NCBI GenBank assembly: GCA_029263015.1
Contig: JAJCYI010000001.1
Location: forward strand, 1 to 32,085
Direction: 5' to 3'
Length of the DNA: 32,085 nucleotides
Source of the DNA: Saprospiraceae bacterium
Lineage (GTDB): Bacteria; Bacteroidota; Bacteroidia; Chitinophagales; Saprospiraceae
Positions 16,330 through 25,778 of this stretch are shown one piece after another. The position numbers were made by a program, and so were the translations under genes. Below the pieces are notes generated by a model. That model did not search any database and had not been told where the DNA came from. It saw nothing but the letters and a program-made list of their open reading frames with translations. Position 1 is the first letter of the stretch. Each line of letters starts with the position of its first letter.

Positions 16330-18012
16330 ATGTTATCTAATTTTAGTGCTTTTGACGTCTCTATCATTATCGTATATTTTGGGATAATACTTTGGATTGC
16401 CAAATGGGCATCCGGAGGAGGTAAGTCAGAATCCAAATCTTCTGTTGATTATTTTTTAGCTGGCAAGGATCAAGGTTGGTTGGTGATCGGAGCCTCGTTG
16501 TTTGCATCCAACATTGGCTCAGAAATCATCTTGGGTGTATCGGGAGCTGGAGCCAGGGCGAACATGCCAATGGCCAATTTTGAAATCATTGCCTCCCTTA
16601 TTTTAATTTTATTGGGCTGGGTATTCGTTCCTTTTTATTTGAGGACTGGCGTTTATACCATGCCTGAATTTTTAGAAAAACGCTATTCTAAAGCTTGCAG
16701 GAAGTACCTTTCTGTTGTCTCGCTTTTGGCTTATGTCATTACTAAAATCTCCCTTATCATATTTGCAGGGGCGCTGGTGTTTGAAACGTTGGGCGTACCA
16801 TTTTGGACGGGAGCTATAGTCACAGTGGTTGCTACCGGATTTTACACCGTACTTGGTGGTTTACGGGCAGTCATTTATACAGATATGGTGCAAGCAGTTA
16901 TTTTGTTGCTGGGAACCATCGCCGTTACTTGGTTTGGCCTCTACCAATTAGGTGGCTGGGGTGAAATGATAAATACAATCGCTGCCGCCGCTGAACAACC
17001 TGAAAACCCTCCAGTAGAACAATTTTTCAATTTATGGCGTCCTCAATCCGACACTGAATACCCCTGGACGGGCATGCTGTTTGGTGCTCCTATTTTGGGA
17101 ATTTGGTATTGGTGTACTGACCAATACATTGTCCAAAGAGTATTGTCTGCCAAAGACATCCGCAATGCCAGGCGTGGAGCATTATTTGCCGGATTCTTAA
17201 AATTGTTACCGGTATTTATCTTTTTTATTCCTGGCGTAATTGCTTATGCATTATTGCAAAAAGGCCTTATCAGTTTTTCTATGGACAATGCCGATCAGGC
17301 GTTGCCTACATTAATCACTAGTTTTCTTCCTACTGGAATAAAAGGATTGGCTATCGCCGGTTTGTTGGCCGCTTTAATGAGTTCCCTTTCCTCCGCATTT
17401 AATTCTAGTTCAACTTTGTTGACGATTGATTTTTACCAACAACACAAGCCCAATGCATCAGAAAAAGACCTAGTTCGGTTCGGACAAATCGCCACTATTA
17501 TTTTGGTAATTATTAGCCTTGGTTGGATTCCCTTTATGAGAGCCTTAATGGGAGGCGGTATTTTCCACTACCTGCAAAGTGTCCAGGCGTACATTTCTCC
17601 ACCAATAGCTGCTGTTTTCCTCTTTGGGTTATACTTTAAATGGATTAATGCCCGCGGGGCAATTGTTACTTTATGGGCAGGGTTTGCAATTGGGGTTTTT
17701 CGGTTGGTCGCAGAATTTTTAAGTAACGAAGGTAGTTTAGCGGTGCAGGAAAATTCATTGTTGGGACAATTCTTGGGTATTAACTTCCTACATTTTGCCT
17801 TGTTTCTTTTCATTTTCTGCGCCGCTGTTCTGATGATAGTCAGTAAATTGAGCCAGCCCCAATCAGCAGAACGCTTGCAGTTGGTGACTTTTCAAAAGTC
17901 CGCCATTAAGGGTAAATTTCATTTTTCGACAGATGTAATATTATCCATTGTATTAATAATATTTGTATTGCTGTTGTGGTGGCTTTTTAGCCCATTGGGT
18001 ATCGCCCATTGA
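16330..18012 (+). CDS. Sodium/solute symporter (SSS family, SGLT-like)
   Basis: 560 aa from the ATG at 16330, chosen because the terminator and promoter occupy the upstream part of the open frame. It is a multi-spanning inner-membrane importer of the SSS family. The SSS signatures are visible: FLAGKDQGWLVIGASLFASNIGSE (the sodium-binding TM1 region), then GLRAVIYTDMVQAVILL, then the conserved WYWCTDQYIVQRVLSAKD loop, which is characteristic of the SGLT/sugar branch. SLSSAFNSSSTLLTIDFYQ includes the Ser/Thr-rich sodium site. About 14 TM segments can be counted, ending at the stop. The substrate is probably a sugar or a related polar compound. It follows the AraC-regulated dioxygenase but has its own promoter. 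Confidence 0.92.
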   Translation: MLSNFSAFDVSIIIVYFGIILWIAKWASGGGKSESKSSVDYFLAGKDQGWLVIGASLFASNIGSEIILGVSGAGARANMPMANFEIIASLILILLGWVFVPFYLRTGVYTMPEFLEKRYSKACRKYLSVVSLLAYVITKISLIIFAGALVFETLGVPFWTGAIVTVVATGFYTVLGGLRAVIYTDMVQAVILLLGTIAVTWFGLYQLGGWGEMINTIAAAAEQPENPPVEQFFNLWRPQSDTEYPWTGMLFGAPILGIWYWCTDQYIVQRVLSAKDIRNARRGALFAGFLKLLPVFIFFIPGVIAYALLQKGLISFSMDNADQALPTLITSFLPTGIKGLAIAGLLAALMSSLSSAFNSSSTLLTIDFYQQHKPNASEKDLVRFGQIATIILVIISLGWIPFMRALMGGGIFHYLQSVQAYISPPIAAVFLFGLYFKWINARGAIVTLWAGFAIGVFRLVAEFLSNEGSLAVQENSLLGQFLGINFLHFALFLFIFCAAVLMIVSKLSQPQSAERLQLVTFQKSAIKGKFHFSTDVILSIVLIIFVLLLWWLFSPLGIAH

Positions 18013-18175
18013 TGAGGTAAGTAGTCGAACCTAAATATTTTCCGCTTTTATCGGCTTCTTTTGACTTTGAATTGCGTTAAAAAAATATCACGTAATCAAC
18101 TATGCTCCATTTTTTTGCCTTATTCAAAATAAAAATAACCTCGCTAAAAACAGGAAACTATTTAACCTTGACTAC

Positions 18176-18700
18176 TTAACTATTAACAACATTCAGATAA
18201 TTTGCCCATGGACCAACTTCCGTTTTATATTGTTTTGCCATAACCCTCGAAATTTGCACGATGTGTCCGAGGTCGTGAACTGTCCATGCCGACAGTAGTT
18301 CACGCAACTTTACCTCTCCCAAAGCTGGATGCATGCCCTTTTTTTCAAGGGCATTTTCATCCAGAAAAGCACTTTTTAAAATACGCAAATTATTAGTTCG
18401 TAGTCGGGTGAATTCTGACAAGAGCGAATTAAGTGATTTCCCTTTGCTTGCCTCATATTGAGCAAACCGATCAAAGGGTTCGAAAGGTTTGGATGTCCCA
18501 TGTTCAATGATGATTTTCATGCGGGGTATCCAGTCCGTCTGCTCGCCGTGGATCAGGTGTCCGAGTACATCAAAAGGGCTCCAAGTGTCTTTGCCTTCAT
18601 TCTGCAAAGTCCAATCGTCAGAAAGGTTGGTGAGCAACAGACTCAAGACCTTGGGTGTGCGCTCAAGTATTTCCAGTGATTTATTTAAGTCAAATTTCAT
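18176..18700 (-). CDS. DinB-fold metalloprotein
   Basis: 174 aa. The sequence fits the DinB/YfiT-like four-helix family, which binds a metal through three histidines. Candidates are H48 in VLGHLIHGE, and H142 and H146 in WTVHDLGHIVQ. WSPFDVLGHLIHGEQTDWIPR is the most family-like segment. Members include thiol-dependent transferases such as bacillithiol S-transferases and many proteins of unknown function. A precise substrate cannot be given. It stands alone, convergent with the symporter gene. Confidence 0.85.
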   Translation of the reverse strand: MKFDLNKSLEILERTPKVLSLLLTNLSDDWTLQNEGKDTWSPFDVLGHLIHGEQTDWIPRMKIIIEHGTSKPFEPFDRFAQYEASKGKSLNSLLSEFTRLRTNNLRILKSAFLDENALEKKGMHPALGEVKLRELLSAWTVHDLGHIVQISRVMAKQYKTEVGPWANYLNVVNS

Positions 18701-19257
18701 ATGGTAAAATTTAGATTGAGATTAGGAATGGTGATAAAAGAAACAGTCAAGAATGCACATTTTTTGACCATTACTAAATCACCCTTCACTTGTGTTTTTT
18801 TGAAAGAGCCCTCCAGTACTTTTGCTGGAAGGGACAAACAAATCTTCTTAGTATGAAAAAATTAAATGAAGTATTTTTCTCTGCAAAATAACGAACCAAT
18901 AGGACTATTTGTAACGCCCGGTTTCGCCACGGTTAATGAGCAGGGGATAGAAACTGTTTATATGTAAAAGACGGAATTCTACTTGTACATTTTCCAAAGT
19001 CCTCGGATAGCTGAAAAGCCCGTTGGGTGCATACGGTTTTAAGTAGTATGCAACCAATTGATAAAATTGCTATAGCATCTAGCATTATGCAAATAGCTTT
19101 ATTCATAAGTATTCTTTAATTTTAAGCGTCAAATATGCAAATATGCATTTTATTATGTCCAAATATTTATAATCCCTATTTAATCAAACGACTGGATTTG
19201 TCGAATGAGAACAATTAAATCACTTCACCATATCTGAAACGTTTGCACACATAAAAA
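18701..19257. other. 557-nt intergenic region upstream of the dienelactone hydrolase
   Basis: No credible gene is visible. A weak hairpin with CCAG/CTGG stem lies near 18811-18834, and a tandem pair of AAATATGC occurs at 19131-19146. A 12-codon open frame at about 18854 is too short to support. The promoter of the hydrolase gene must lie here, but no clean consensus was found. Confidence 0.5.
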
Positions 19258-20145
19258 ATGACGAAAATGAAAAAAGAAGATATTAAACAGGAAGTATTCG
19301 ATTTATATGATGACTATGCTCATAATAAAATTGATAGGCGTCAATTTCTGGAAAAGTTATCAATCTATGCGATTGGTGGACTCACCGTTTCATCACTGCT
19401 CAGTTTTATTATGCCGAATTACAAGGATAAAATTCAAATTCAAGCAAAAGACCCCAGGTTGAAATCGGAGTTTATAACTTATGGATCTCCAAAAGGGGGA
19501 GGTGAAATTCGTGGTTTACTTTCAAGGCCATCTAATGCCGGCATGAAATTGCCAGGAATTATTGTGGTTCATGAAAACCGTGGATTAAACCCTCACATTG
19601 AGGATGTTGGAAGAAGAGCAGCCCTTGCGGGATTTATTTCTTTAGCACCAGATGCACTTTGGCCACTTGGTGGTTATCCCGGAAATGATGATGATGGTCG
19701 GGTTTTACAACGAAAGAGGGATCGCGATGAAATGCTACAAGATTTTATTGCAGCATTTCAATATCTAAAAGAGCATCCAGAATGTGATGGAAATGTGGGG
19801 GTTGTTGGGTTCTGCTTTGGGGGTTGGATTTCTAATTTGATGGCAGTTCATGTGACTGGTTTGAAAGCTGCCGTTCCCTTTTATGGCAGACAAGCTCCTG
19901 TGGAATTGGTCTCAAATATCAATGCCCCGTTACTTCTTCATTTTGGAGAGTTGGATACTAGGGTCAATGAGGGCTGGCCTGCTTATGAGGCCGCATTGAA
20001 AAAACATAATAAAGAATATTCAGCATTTATTTATCCAGACGCAAATCATGGATTTCATAATGATACAACGCCAAGATACGATCAAGCTGATGCAGAGCTA
20101 GCCTGGCAAAGGACGATAGACTTTTTCAAAGAAAAATTGAAATAA
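19258..20145 (+). CDS. Dienelactone hydrolase family protein with Tat-type signal
   Basis: 295 aa alpha/beta hydrolase. The catalytic triad of the family is visible: C186 in GVVGFCFGGW, D233 in GELDTRVNEGW, and H264 in DANHGFHND. E106 in VHENRG is the conserved glutamate that positions the cysteine. The N-terminus carries a DRRQFLEKL motif (R27-R28) followed by a hydrophobic stretch (YAIGGLTVSSLLSF), which reads as a twin-arginine signal or Tat anchor. The protein may therefore act in the periplasm. Dienelactone hydrolases open lactone rings in aromatic degradation, but this subgroup often has no known substrate. An ATG at residue 4 (MKKEDIKQ) is a possible alternative start. The gene stands alone. 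Confidence 0.9.
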   Translation: MTKMKKEDIKQEVFDLYDDYAHNKIDRRQFLEKLSIYAIGGLTVSSLLSFIMPNYKDKIQIQAKDPRLKSEFITYGSPKGGGEIRGLLSRPSNAGMKLPGIIVVHENRGLNPHIEDVGRRAALAGFISLAPDALWPLGGYPGNDDDGRVLQRKRDRDEMLQDFIAAFQYLKEHPECDGNVGVVGFCFGGWISNLMAVHVTGLKAAVPFYGRQAPVELVSNINAPLLLHFGELDTRVNEGWPAYEAALKKHNKEYSAFIYPDANHGFHNDTTPRYDQADAELAWQRTIDFFKEKLK

Positions 20146-20291
20146 GGACTTACTCGAAATCTACTACTGGTTTTCAGGGGTTTAGTGCAAAGTCTAGCTA
20201 ATTGATTTTCAATTGTCAGAAAATTTAAACCCCAATTCTCTTGAATTATGAAATGGCAATATATTCGGACTGCTATATCAACTTCTGACTA

Positions 20292-21125
20292 TTATGCCCC
20301 ATACAAATCCTTCCAGGCCAACTCGGGTTGATCCGTTTCAATCCAGTCTACTTTTAAGTCAACCAGCCTTTTTACTTCCTTGCTGAAATATTCTTTCCGT
20401 TCAGTTGGCATCTCCCCCGGCGTCAGCGGGTACAAGGTGAACGTGCCGACCTGCATGTTGCGTCGGTGGTATTTTTTGACTGTGTCTTCATCAATAATGG
20501 TGTGCTCTGAACATACCGCATTGGAATGGACAAATTTCCCAATAATATTGGCCTCCATGAGCCAATTAAGGCGTTTCATGGAGAGGGGCATATTGTCGTC
20601 ATAGGCGAATCCAGAGGGTACTTCCCGATGTTCTTTTTCCAGGTCGTACAACATAAAAAAGTTGAAAGAGGTACATACGACCTGTTCCATAATCTCCATA
20701 CGTTTGACAATCTTGGCCACCTCGCCGCCCACTTGCCGCTTTGACCAACTGGGGCTGTATGCCTTTAATTCTATATCCACAAAAAAATCTTTCCCCTTAA
20801 TTTCTTCCAGTGCATCCTCCAGCAATGGGATAGGGGCGAGCTTGGAATATTGCCTCATACCGCCGTCCACTTCGATTTCTGACAATATTTGGATGGTTTT
20901 CAGGTCGTCCCAGGTCAGGTCGTAAATATTCCGGTCCACGCCAGTGACCCGTTTCAGGTTTTCATCGTGGAACAACACCACTTTTTTGTCTTTTGTCAAA
21001 AAAACATCGAACTCGGTGCCATTACAATAGGGACTATCAATGGCTGCTTTAATGGCAGGCAGGGTGTTTTCCTGATATTCGGTCACCAGGCCACGGTGGG
21101 CAAGAATAAGTGGGAGTTTTTTCAT
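20292..21125 (-). CDS. Glycerophosphodiester phosphodiesterase family protein
   Basis: 277 aa. The GDPD catalytic residues can be seen: H10-R11 in LAHRG, E19-N20 in QENT, E38 and D40 in GTEFDVF, and H53 in FHDENL. The family hydrolyses glycerophosphodiesters to glycerol-3-phosphate and an alcohol. There is no obvious signal peptide (MKKLPLILAHRG begins directly in the barrel), so it is probably cytoplasmic. It is the last gene of a minus-strand run, 18 nt after the alpha/beta hydrolase, so co-transcription is likely. Together with PhoD upstream it suggests use of phospholipid or teichoic-acid-type phosphodiesters. Confidence 0.93.
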   Translation of the reverse strand: MKKLPLILAHRGLVTEYQENTLPAIKAAIDSPYCNGTEFDVFLTKDKKVVLFHDENLKRVTGVDRNIYDLTWDDLKTIQILSEIEVDGGMRQYSKLAPIPLLEDALEEIKGKDFFVDIELKAYSPSWSKRQVGGEVAKIVKRMEIMEQVVCTSFNFFMLYDLEKEHREVPSGFAYDDNMPLSMKRLNWLMEANIIGKFVHSNAVCSEHTIIDEDTVKKYHRRNMQVGTFTLYPLTPGEMPTERKEYFSKEVKRLVDLKVDWIETDQPELAWKDLYGA

Positions 21126-21143
21126 TTTTATTTATATTTTCAT

Positions 21144-23441
21144 TTATTGGAATTGCAAACCTATTTCATCAATAACGACAACTCCATATGGACATCGGTC
21201 AAATATAAGCTGTATTTTTTTTAATTCACTAATTTGGAATGCCTGATTTGGTTTTTCTAAATTTTCCAATGGCACAAAAAAATCTTCCAAATGTACTTCC
21301 CATTCATCTCCGAACATGTCTTGGTCTAGTGATTTTAATTTGGTGAACCGCACTTTCAGCTGGGGGGCAATATTTTTTATTTCACAAATGGTTGTTTCGA
21401 TAAATTGACCATTTATGTCTGTAAATTTTACTGTAAAATCAAGTTTTGGTTCTTCCCGTTTTTTGGTTTTTTTAATTTTATCTTTTTTCTTCCCTTTTTC
21501 CAATTCTTTAAAATCACCTGCTGCAATGGAAATCAAAAAATGGGTAGCCGAATCAGTTTTCATAAACATAGAATCTGGCAATACGATATTGTATGTTGCT
21601 ATCGAATCACTATTTATTTCCACTCCATAATCCCAGCCTAAAAACACGACGTTATTTTGTTGACTTTTTTTGTCCCGAGTGGACAAGTTTTCCTCCCGCC
21701 ATAATTTTAAATTGGTAGAATTTATTTGAATCTTGTTTAAGCCCGTGGCAGGATCAATATCTTCTTCAAAATTTACTAATATCTTGGAATTGCTATTTTT
21801 AAAATGGGTGAGGTAATAATTTTCCGGTAACCAATCTTTTGCTGCTCCAGCATTCTTAAATAAAGGTAGATACGTTTTTTTTTCTTTTAAAACCGCCTCA
21901 GCAAATGCGCTAATAAATATTTTTGCAGCCTCCCGTTGATCCTCCCCTGTAACAAGTGGCTTGGTGTTCAGCAACCATTTAAAAGGTGCGCCCATGTCGG
22001 CCCTTCCCCAGGTGGAATTAAATTGCCCGTGGTTGGCACGGTGGATATAGACACCTGCTTTTAGCCATTTGTTTTTATCCGTAAATTTTAATCGGTGATA
22101 AGGCCGCATTCCCCAAAAACTGGTTTCATCCGAATCATTTGAACCTTGCAGGGAGAGGTAATTAATGTTTTTCAATTTTATTTGCCGATGGTAACGGTAG
22201 TCGGTCGGGGCAATGGGGACAATACCTTTAATATTGAAATTAAAATCAAATTTTTCACGTGCGTCATCGGGAAAATATGCCAACTTATTATAGGCAGCGG
22301 CAATGGTAACGGCCTCGCCACCACGGGAATGTCCGACGAGCATAATCTGATCCATGTCTATTTTATTGGCAAGTTCATGGCCAGGTGTATTGTTCCAGGC
22401 ATTCCATTGTTCGAGGTGTTTTAATAATAGCCAGGCACGTGCCGGCATTTCTTTCCCCCGGAAGTCGCCGGACCAATGTGCATTCACAAAATTTTCGTCA
22501 ATGGAAGCAACGACAAATCCACGACTGGCCAATAATTCACCTAAATAGGCATAGCCACCATCAGAATAATCAATCATGCTGTGGTTGCCATGTACAATCA
22601 ATATTAAGGGAAATGCGCCCTTTCCTTCGGGCATATAAACCCGCCCATTTAGTGGGAAGTTTTTTACACCAAAGCCCCAATATTTTTCGCGCCATTTTTT
22701 CTTTTTGTCTTTCCATTCGGGTAATAATCGGCTGGCATCAACGGCGGAGGTTTTGAATTTTATTCCTGTGCTAAATTCTTTTCTTTTTTTATCCGTGCCG
22801 CTGCCATAGGTAAATGTTTGAAATTTATACCCACCATGTAATGAGGGGTTTTCAATGCCAAGGGAAGACAAGGTGGTCACTTTAGTATTTAAAAATTGAG
22901 ATGGAAGATTTTTTGCAAAAGGGTCGTTGCCGTCTTGGTAGAGCCAATATACAAAACCAAACATCAGCAAAATTGGTAATGCAATTCCTGTCCTTGCAAT
23001 TGTTTTATATAAGCTATTGGAGGTGTTGGCAGATTTTAAAAAATAATAACTTTTCATAATAATAAAAATAAAGGCAATAGCGAATATGATAGCCAGCATG
23101 TAAATTTGAATCGGCCACCGAAATCCGACTTCAGGCGCTATTAACAAAGCCAATAAAGTACCAAGAATTAAATAGATAAATAATATTGGTATTTTCCGTA
23201 AAACATAAAGGGTCAAATGTGCCAACCAAATAAATATAATAAATAAAACAAATCCGCTCATCATGCCAAATGCCATCATTACGAGCTTTGGCAACCCCGT
23301 TTCAATATGATAGCTGCCTATTCCAAATACGAGTAATATCAAAAATAAAAAACCGGAAATAGCACTGCGCAGGAAGTCGATTTCAGGAGGAGTTCCATTC
23401 CTGAAAACGGGAGGCAGAAAATGGTGTAGGAACTTTGCCAT
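21144..23441 (-). CDS. Membrane-anchored alpha/beta hydrolase
   Basis: 765 aa with a two-part design. Residues about 25-170 form roughly five TM helices. Residues about 260-500 are an alpha/beta hydrolase domain with oxyanion-region VHGNHS, nucleophile S372 in GHSRGGEA, candidate acid D436 or D438 in GSNDSDE, and H471 in HRANHGQF. The remaining 260 residues look mostly beta-structured and include a Lys-rich stretch (KKKDKIKKTKKREE), probably a surface domain. The substrate is unknown; an ester or lipid is plausible given the phosphodiesterase and PhoD genes in the same run. It is much longer than a usual hydrolase. The start ATG at 23441 begins the hydrophilic N-terminus. Confidence 0.88.
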   Translation of the reverse strand: MAKFLHHFLPPVFRNGTPPEIDFLRSAISGFLFLILLVFGIGSYHIETGLPKLVMMAFGMMSGFVLFIIFIWLAHLTLYVLRKIPILFIYLILGTLLALLIAPEVGFRWPIQIYMLAIIFAIAFIFIIMKSYYFLKSANTSNSLYKTIARTGIALPILLMFGFVYWLYQDGNDPFAKNLPSQFLNTKVTTLSSLGIENPSLHGGYKFQTFTYGSGTDKKRKEFSTGIKFKTSAVDASRLLPEWKDKKKKWREKYWGFGVKNFPLNGRVYMPEGKGAFPLILIVHGNHSMIDYSDGGYAYLGELLASRGFVVASIDENFVNAHWSGDFRGKEMPARAWLLLKHLEQWNAWNNTPGHELANKIDMDQIMLVGHSRGGEAVTIAAAYNKLAYFPDDAREKFDFNFNIKGIVPIAPTDYRYHRQIKLKNINYLSLQGSNDSDETSFWGMRPYHRLKFTDKNKWLKAGVYIHRANHGQFNSTWGRADMGAPFKWLLNTKPLVTGEDQREAAKIFISAFAEAVLKEKKTYLPLFKNAGAAKDWLPENYYLTHFKNSNSKILVNFEEDIDPATGLNKIQINSTNLKLWREENLSTRDKKSQQNNVVFLGWDYGVEINSDSIATYNIVLPDSMFMKTDSATHFLISIAAGDFKELEKGKKKDKIKKTKKREEPKLDFTVKFTDINGQFIETTICEIKNIAPQLKVRFTKLKSLDQDMFGDEWEVHLEDFFVPLENLEKPNQAFQISELKKIQLIFDRCPYGVVVIDEIGLQFQ

Positions 23442-23478
23442 AGTAATATTTATTTATTGGACAAGTAGTGCATTTGGC

Positions 23479-23535
23479 GTAACCGGAAGTTGCACTTCCG
23501 ACTGCCCCGAACCCAGAAGTGCAACTTCTGGTTAC
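23479..23535. repeat. 22-bp imperfect inverted repeat with self-palindromic arms
   Basis: Arms 23479-23500 and 23514-23535 match in 20 of 22 positions as reverse complements, and both mismatches would be G-U pairs in RNA. Each arm is itself almost palindromic (GGAAGTTGCACTTCC in the left arm). The loop is 13 nt. It lies between the hydrolase and the CrtO-like gene. This looks like a dispersed repeat element rather than a plain terminator. Confidence 0.7.
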
Positions 23536-23579
23536 GTTCCCAGCCCTGTGAAAAATTTAAAGCATTGGAGCAAATACAT

Positions 23580-24140
23580 TCATTTTGTATAAAGCTCCAT
23601 CTTTACCAACCTCGCCCGGTGATGCCTTTGCAATATGATTGGATATAGATTTCCAAAAATATTAATAAACAGAAGCCACAACCCTAAATAATATTTACCA
23701 TAAATTAAGACATACGTTGCAATAATGTTGATAATGACAAAAGGGATCAGATGTCCAAATTCCGACTTCTTTGTATTTATAATAAAATCGTTGATCCCTT
23801 CTTTTCTTCCACTGAAATATTCTTTTTTCTTTTTGGGTTTTCCCCATATAAATTTAATTAAATATTTTTTGAAAACATCGACGCGGAGTGTTTTGTACCA
23901 TTTGTTCAGTTTATCTGGGTTTCTAATTAAATAATAAGGTTCCGGTAATAATTTTTGCGTGGGCAATGCAAATCCGGCAAAAGCAAAAACACCAGTGATA
24001 TACAAGCTGATAAGCCAAGCAAAAACAAAAGCGGTTCCTGGATTGTCCACTGGAGCTTGCTCAGTAATGCCCGACAATATCTTCCACGATTGGTAAATCA
24101 AAAAAATGGAAAAAAGTACAAAGAATATTTTTCGTATCAT
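23580..24140 (-). CDS. Membrane protein resembling CrtO-type acyltransferases
   Basis: 186 aa with about four TM helices (residues 5-22, 37-60, 128-148, 150-170). Between them lies a soluble segment with PEPYYLIRNPDKLNKWYKTL, and the C-terminal end carries NLYPIILQRHHRARL. That ending, and the WYK segment, resemble the glycosyl-4,4'-diaponeurosporenoate acyltransferase (CrtO) family, whose substrate in most Bacteroidota is not known. The identification is from memory of the family pattern and is tentative. Its ATG overlaps the phoD stop by 4 nt (24137-24140), so translational coupling is likely. There is no carotenoid gene in the window to support a carotenoid role. Confidence 0.6.
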   Translation of the reverse strand: MIRKIFFVLFSIFLIYQSWKILSGITEQAPVDNPGTAFVFAWLISLYITGVFAFAGFALPTQKLLPEPYYLIRNPDKLNKWYKTLRVDVFKKYLIKFIWGKPKKKKEYFSGRKEGINDFIINTKKSEFGHLIPFVIINIIATYVLIYGKYYLGLWLLFINIFGNLYPIILQRHHRARLVKMELYTK

Positions 24141-25696
24141 TTTTTTGAAATATGGTTTCCGTTATAATTTATGGCTCGTCTTTTCTTTTTGCCGATTTTC
24201 AAATCCACACGGTCTTTCCTTTTTATAAAATACCAATCAGCTTGTGCTTTTTCGGGAGTGAGGGTCAGCGTAAAATAGCCGTGACGGATAAGGTCCACAT
24301 ATCGCAGGTGAGGATTGTATTTGTTTTTCTTAAACCGTCTTTTACCGATGGCGGCAACCAAGCGGGGTAGCGTGCCTAAAAGTTCATCAAGGTTAAAGGA
24401 CGTCACGCTTGGGGTCACAAATTCTGCCCCGATTACACCCTTTCCAGTTTTGGGATCGTAAAAACCTTTATCAAGCGGTCGGGCGGTCAACTCGAATGCC
24501 CAGGCCGTGTGTACGTCTCCGGTTACCACAATAATGTTTTGGATATTGTTTTGATAAAAAAAATCAAAAATGTGCTGTTGTTCCGCAGGGTAGCCATCCC
24601 AGCGATCCATACGGAGAGCAGGGCGGCGGTCAAAAACCTTGCTGTCGTGCATTGGTGAGAAAATGACCTGGTTTCCCATGATTTTCCAACGGGCTTTGGA
24701 ATTGGCCATGCCGTTCAGCAACCAATCCGTCTGTTTTCCCCCAAGCATATGACGCTCCATTGAGCCCAGATTGGGATCATGTAACCCTTTGGCTTGTGGG
24801 CTTCTGCCTTCCAAGCGGCTGTCGAGCATCCACATTTCTGCCAGGTTGCCAAAACTGAAACTTCGGATGATGCTGTGTTCGGGGTTGTCCTTAATTGGCA
24901 ACCATTCAAAATAGGCCTGCCGGGCAGCGGCCTCCCGCTTATCCCATTGTGGGCCTTTCTCGCCAGCGTTTACATTGTTCGAAATTTCGTGGTCATCCCA
25001 AATAGTGATAAAGGGATGGAGGCGATGGCATTCCCTTAGTTGCGCATCAAGGCGATACTGCGCATACCTTGTCCGGTAGTCCCGCAAACTCGTACAAGTA
25101 GAAGCGGGGATATGTACCCTGGACGCGACAGGTCGATTGCGTTTTGTCCCCCATTGCCCTGCACCTGATTCATAAATGTAATCACCAAGATGAACGATTA
25201 CATCAATGTCAGTTCGTTGAGCTATGTGGCCATAAGCATTAAATTCACCACCCTGGAAATCGGCACAGCTGACTACGGCAAACCGCAATTTGTTTGGATT
25301 GCCGTCTGGAGCTGTCTTTGTGCGGCCAATTGGTGAATAAGTATTTTTATATTTGAAGCGATAAAAATAGGTTGTGCCGGGAGATAGGTTTTCAACAAAT
25401 ATTTTTACCGTAAAAGCAATCTTTTCCTTTATGTCTTCTGTTCCCAACTGTACCACATTTTGTAAAGTAGTGTCGGTCGCCACTTCCCAGCTAACAGGTT
25501 GGTTATCTGCATTTTGATCTAATATTTTTGTCCAAATAACTACGCCGTTCTGTTGCGGGTCGCCAGAAGCAACACCGAACGGAAAGACCGGCTCGGCCTT
25601 GTCCAGATATGGTTTTAAGTCGGGATCAAACACGTTTTGGCCAAAATTATTGGGACCGGTAAAAAATAGAAATAGTAGGATTGCAATTATTCTCAT
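24137..25696 (-). CDS. phoD: PhoD-like phosphatase/phosphodiesterase
   Basis: 519 aa with a Sec signal peptide (MRIIAILLFLFFTGPNNFGQ). An N-terminal Ig-like domain (FGVASGDPQQNGVVIWTKI) precedes the metallophosphatase core. Key motifs are C144-D146 in VVSCADFQGG, D172-Y173 in HLGDYIYESG, and WDDHEISNN at 233-241. PhoD enzymes remove phosphate from phosphodiesters and monoesters outside the cytoplasm and depend on Ca/Fe ions. It is the first gene of the minus-strand phosphoester run. In many bacteria such genes are induced by phosphate starvation, but no convincing Pho box was recognised here. The gene symbol refers to the family. Confidence 0.92.
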   Translation of the reverse strand: MRIIAILLFLFFTGPNNFGQNVFDPDLKPYLDKAEPVFPFGVASGDPQQNGVVIWTKILDQNADNQPVSWEVATDTTLQNVVQLGTEDIKEKIAFTVKIFVENLSPGTTYFYRFKYKNTYSPIGRTKTAPDGNPNKLRFAVVSCADFQGGEFNAYGHIAQRTDIDVIVHLGDYIYESGAGQWGTKRNRPVASRVHIPASTCTSLRDYRTRYAQYRLDAQLRECHRLHPFITIWDDHEISNNVNAGEKGPQWDKREAAARQAYFEWLPIKDNPEHSIIRSFSFGNLAEMWMLDSRLEGRSPQAKGLHDPNLGSMERHMLGGKQTDWLLNGMANSKARWKIMGNQVIFSPMHDSKVFDRRPALRMDRWDGYPAEQQHIFDFFYQNNIQNIIVVTGDVHTAWAFELTARPLDKGFYDPKTGKGVIGAEFVTPSVTSFNLDELLGTLPRLVAAIGKRRFKKNKYNPHLRYVDLIRHGYFTLTLTPEKAQADWYFIKRKDRVDLKIGKKKRRAINYNGNHISKK

Positions 25697-25778
25697 GTAT
25701 ATTTATTTTGTCACCGTCCCAACAGTAATTTGGCGGTGTACCATAATTAAAACGACAAATTGATTTTACAGATCAGAT

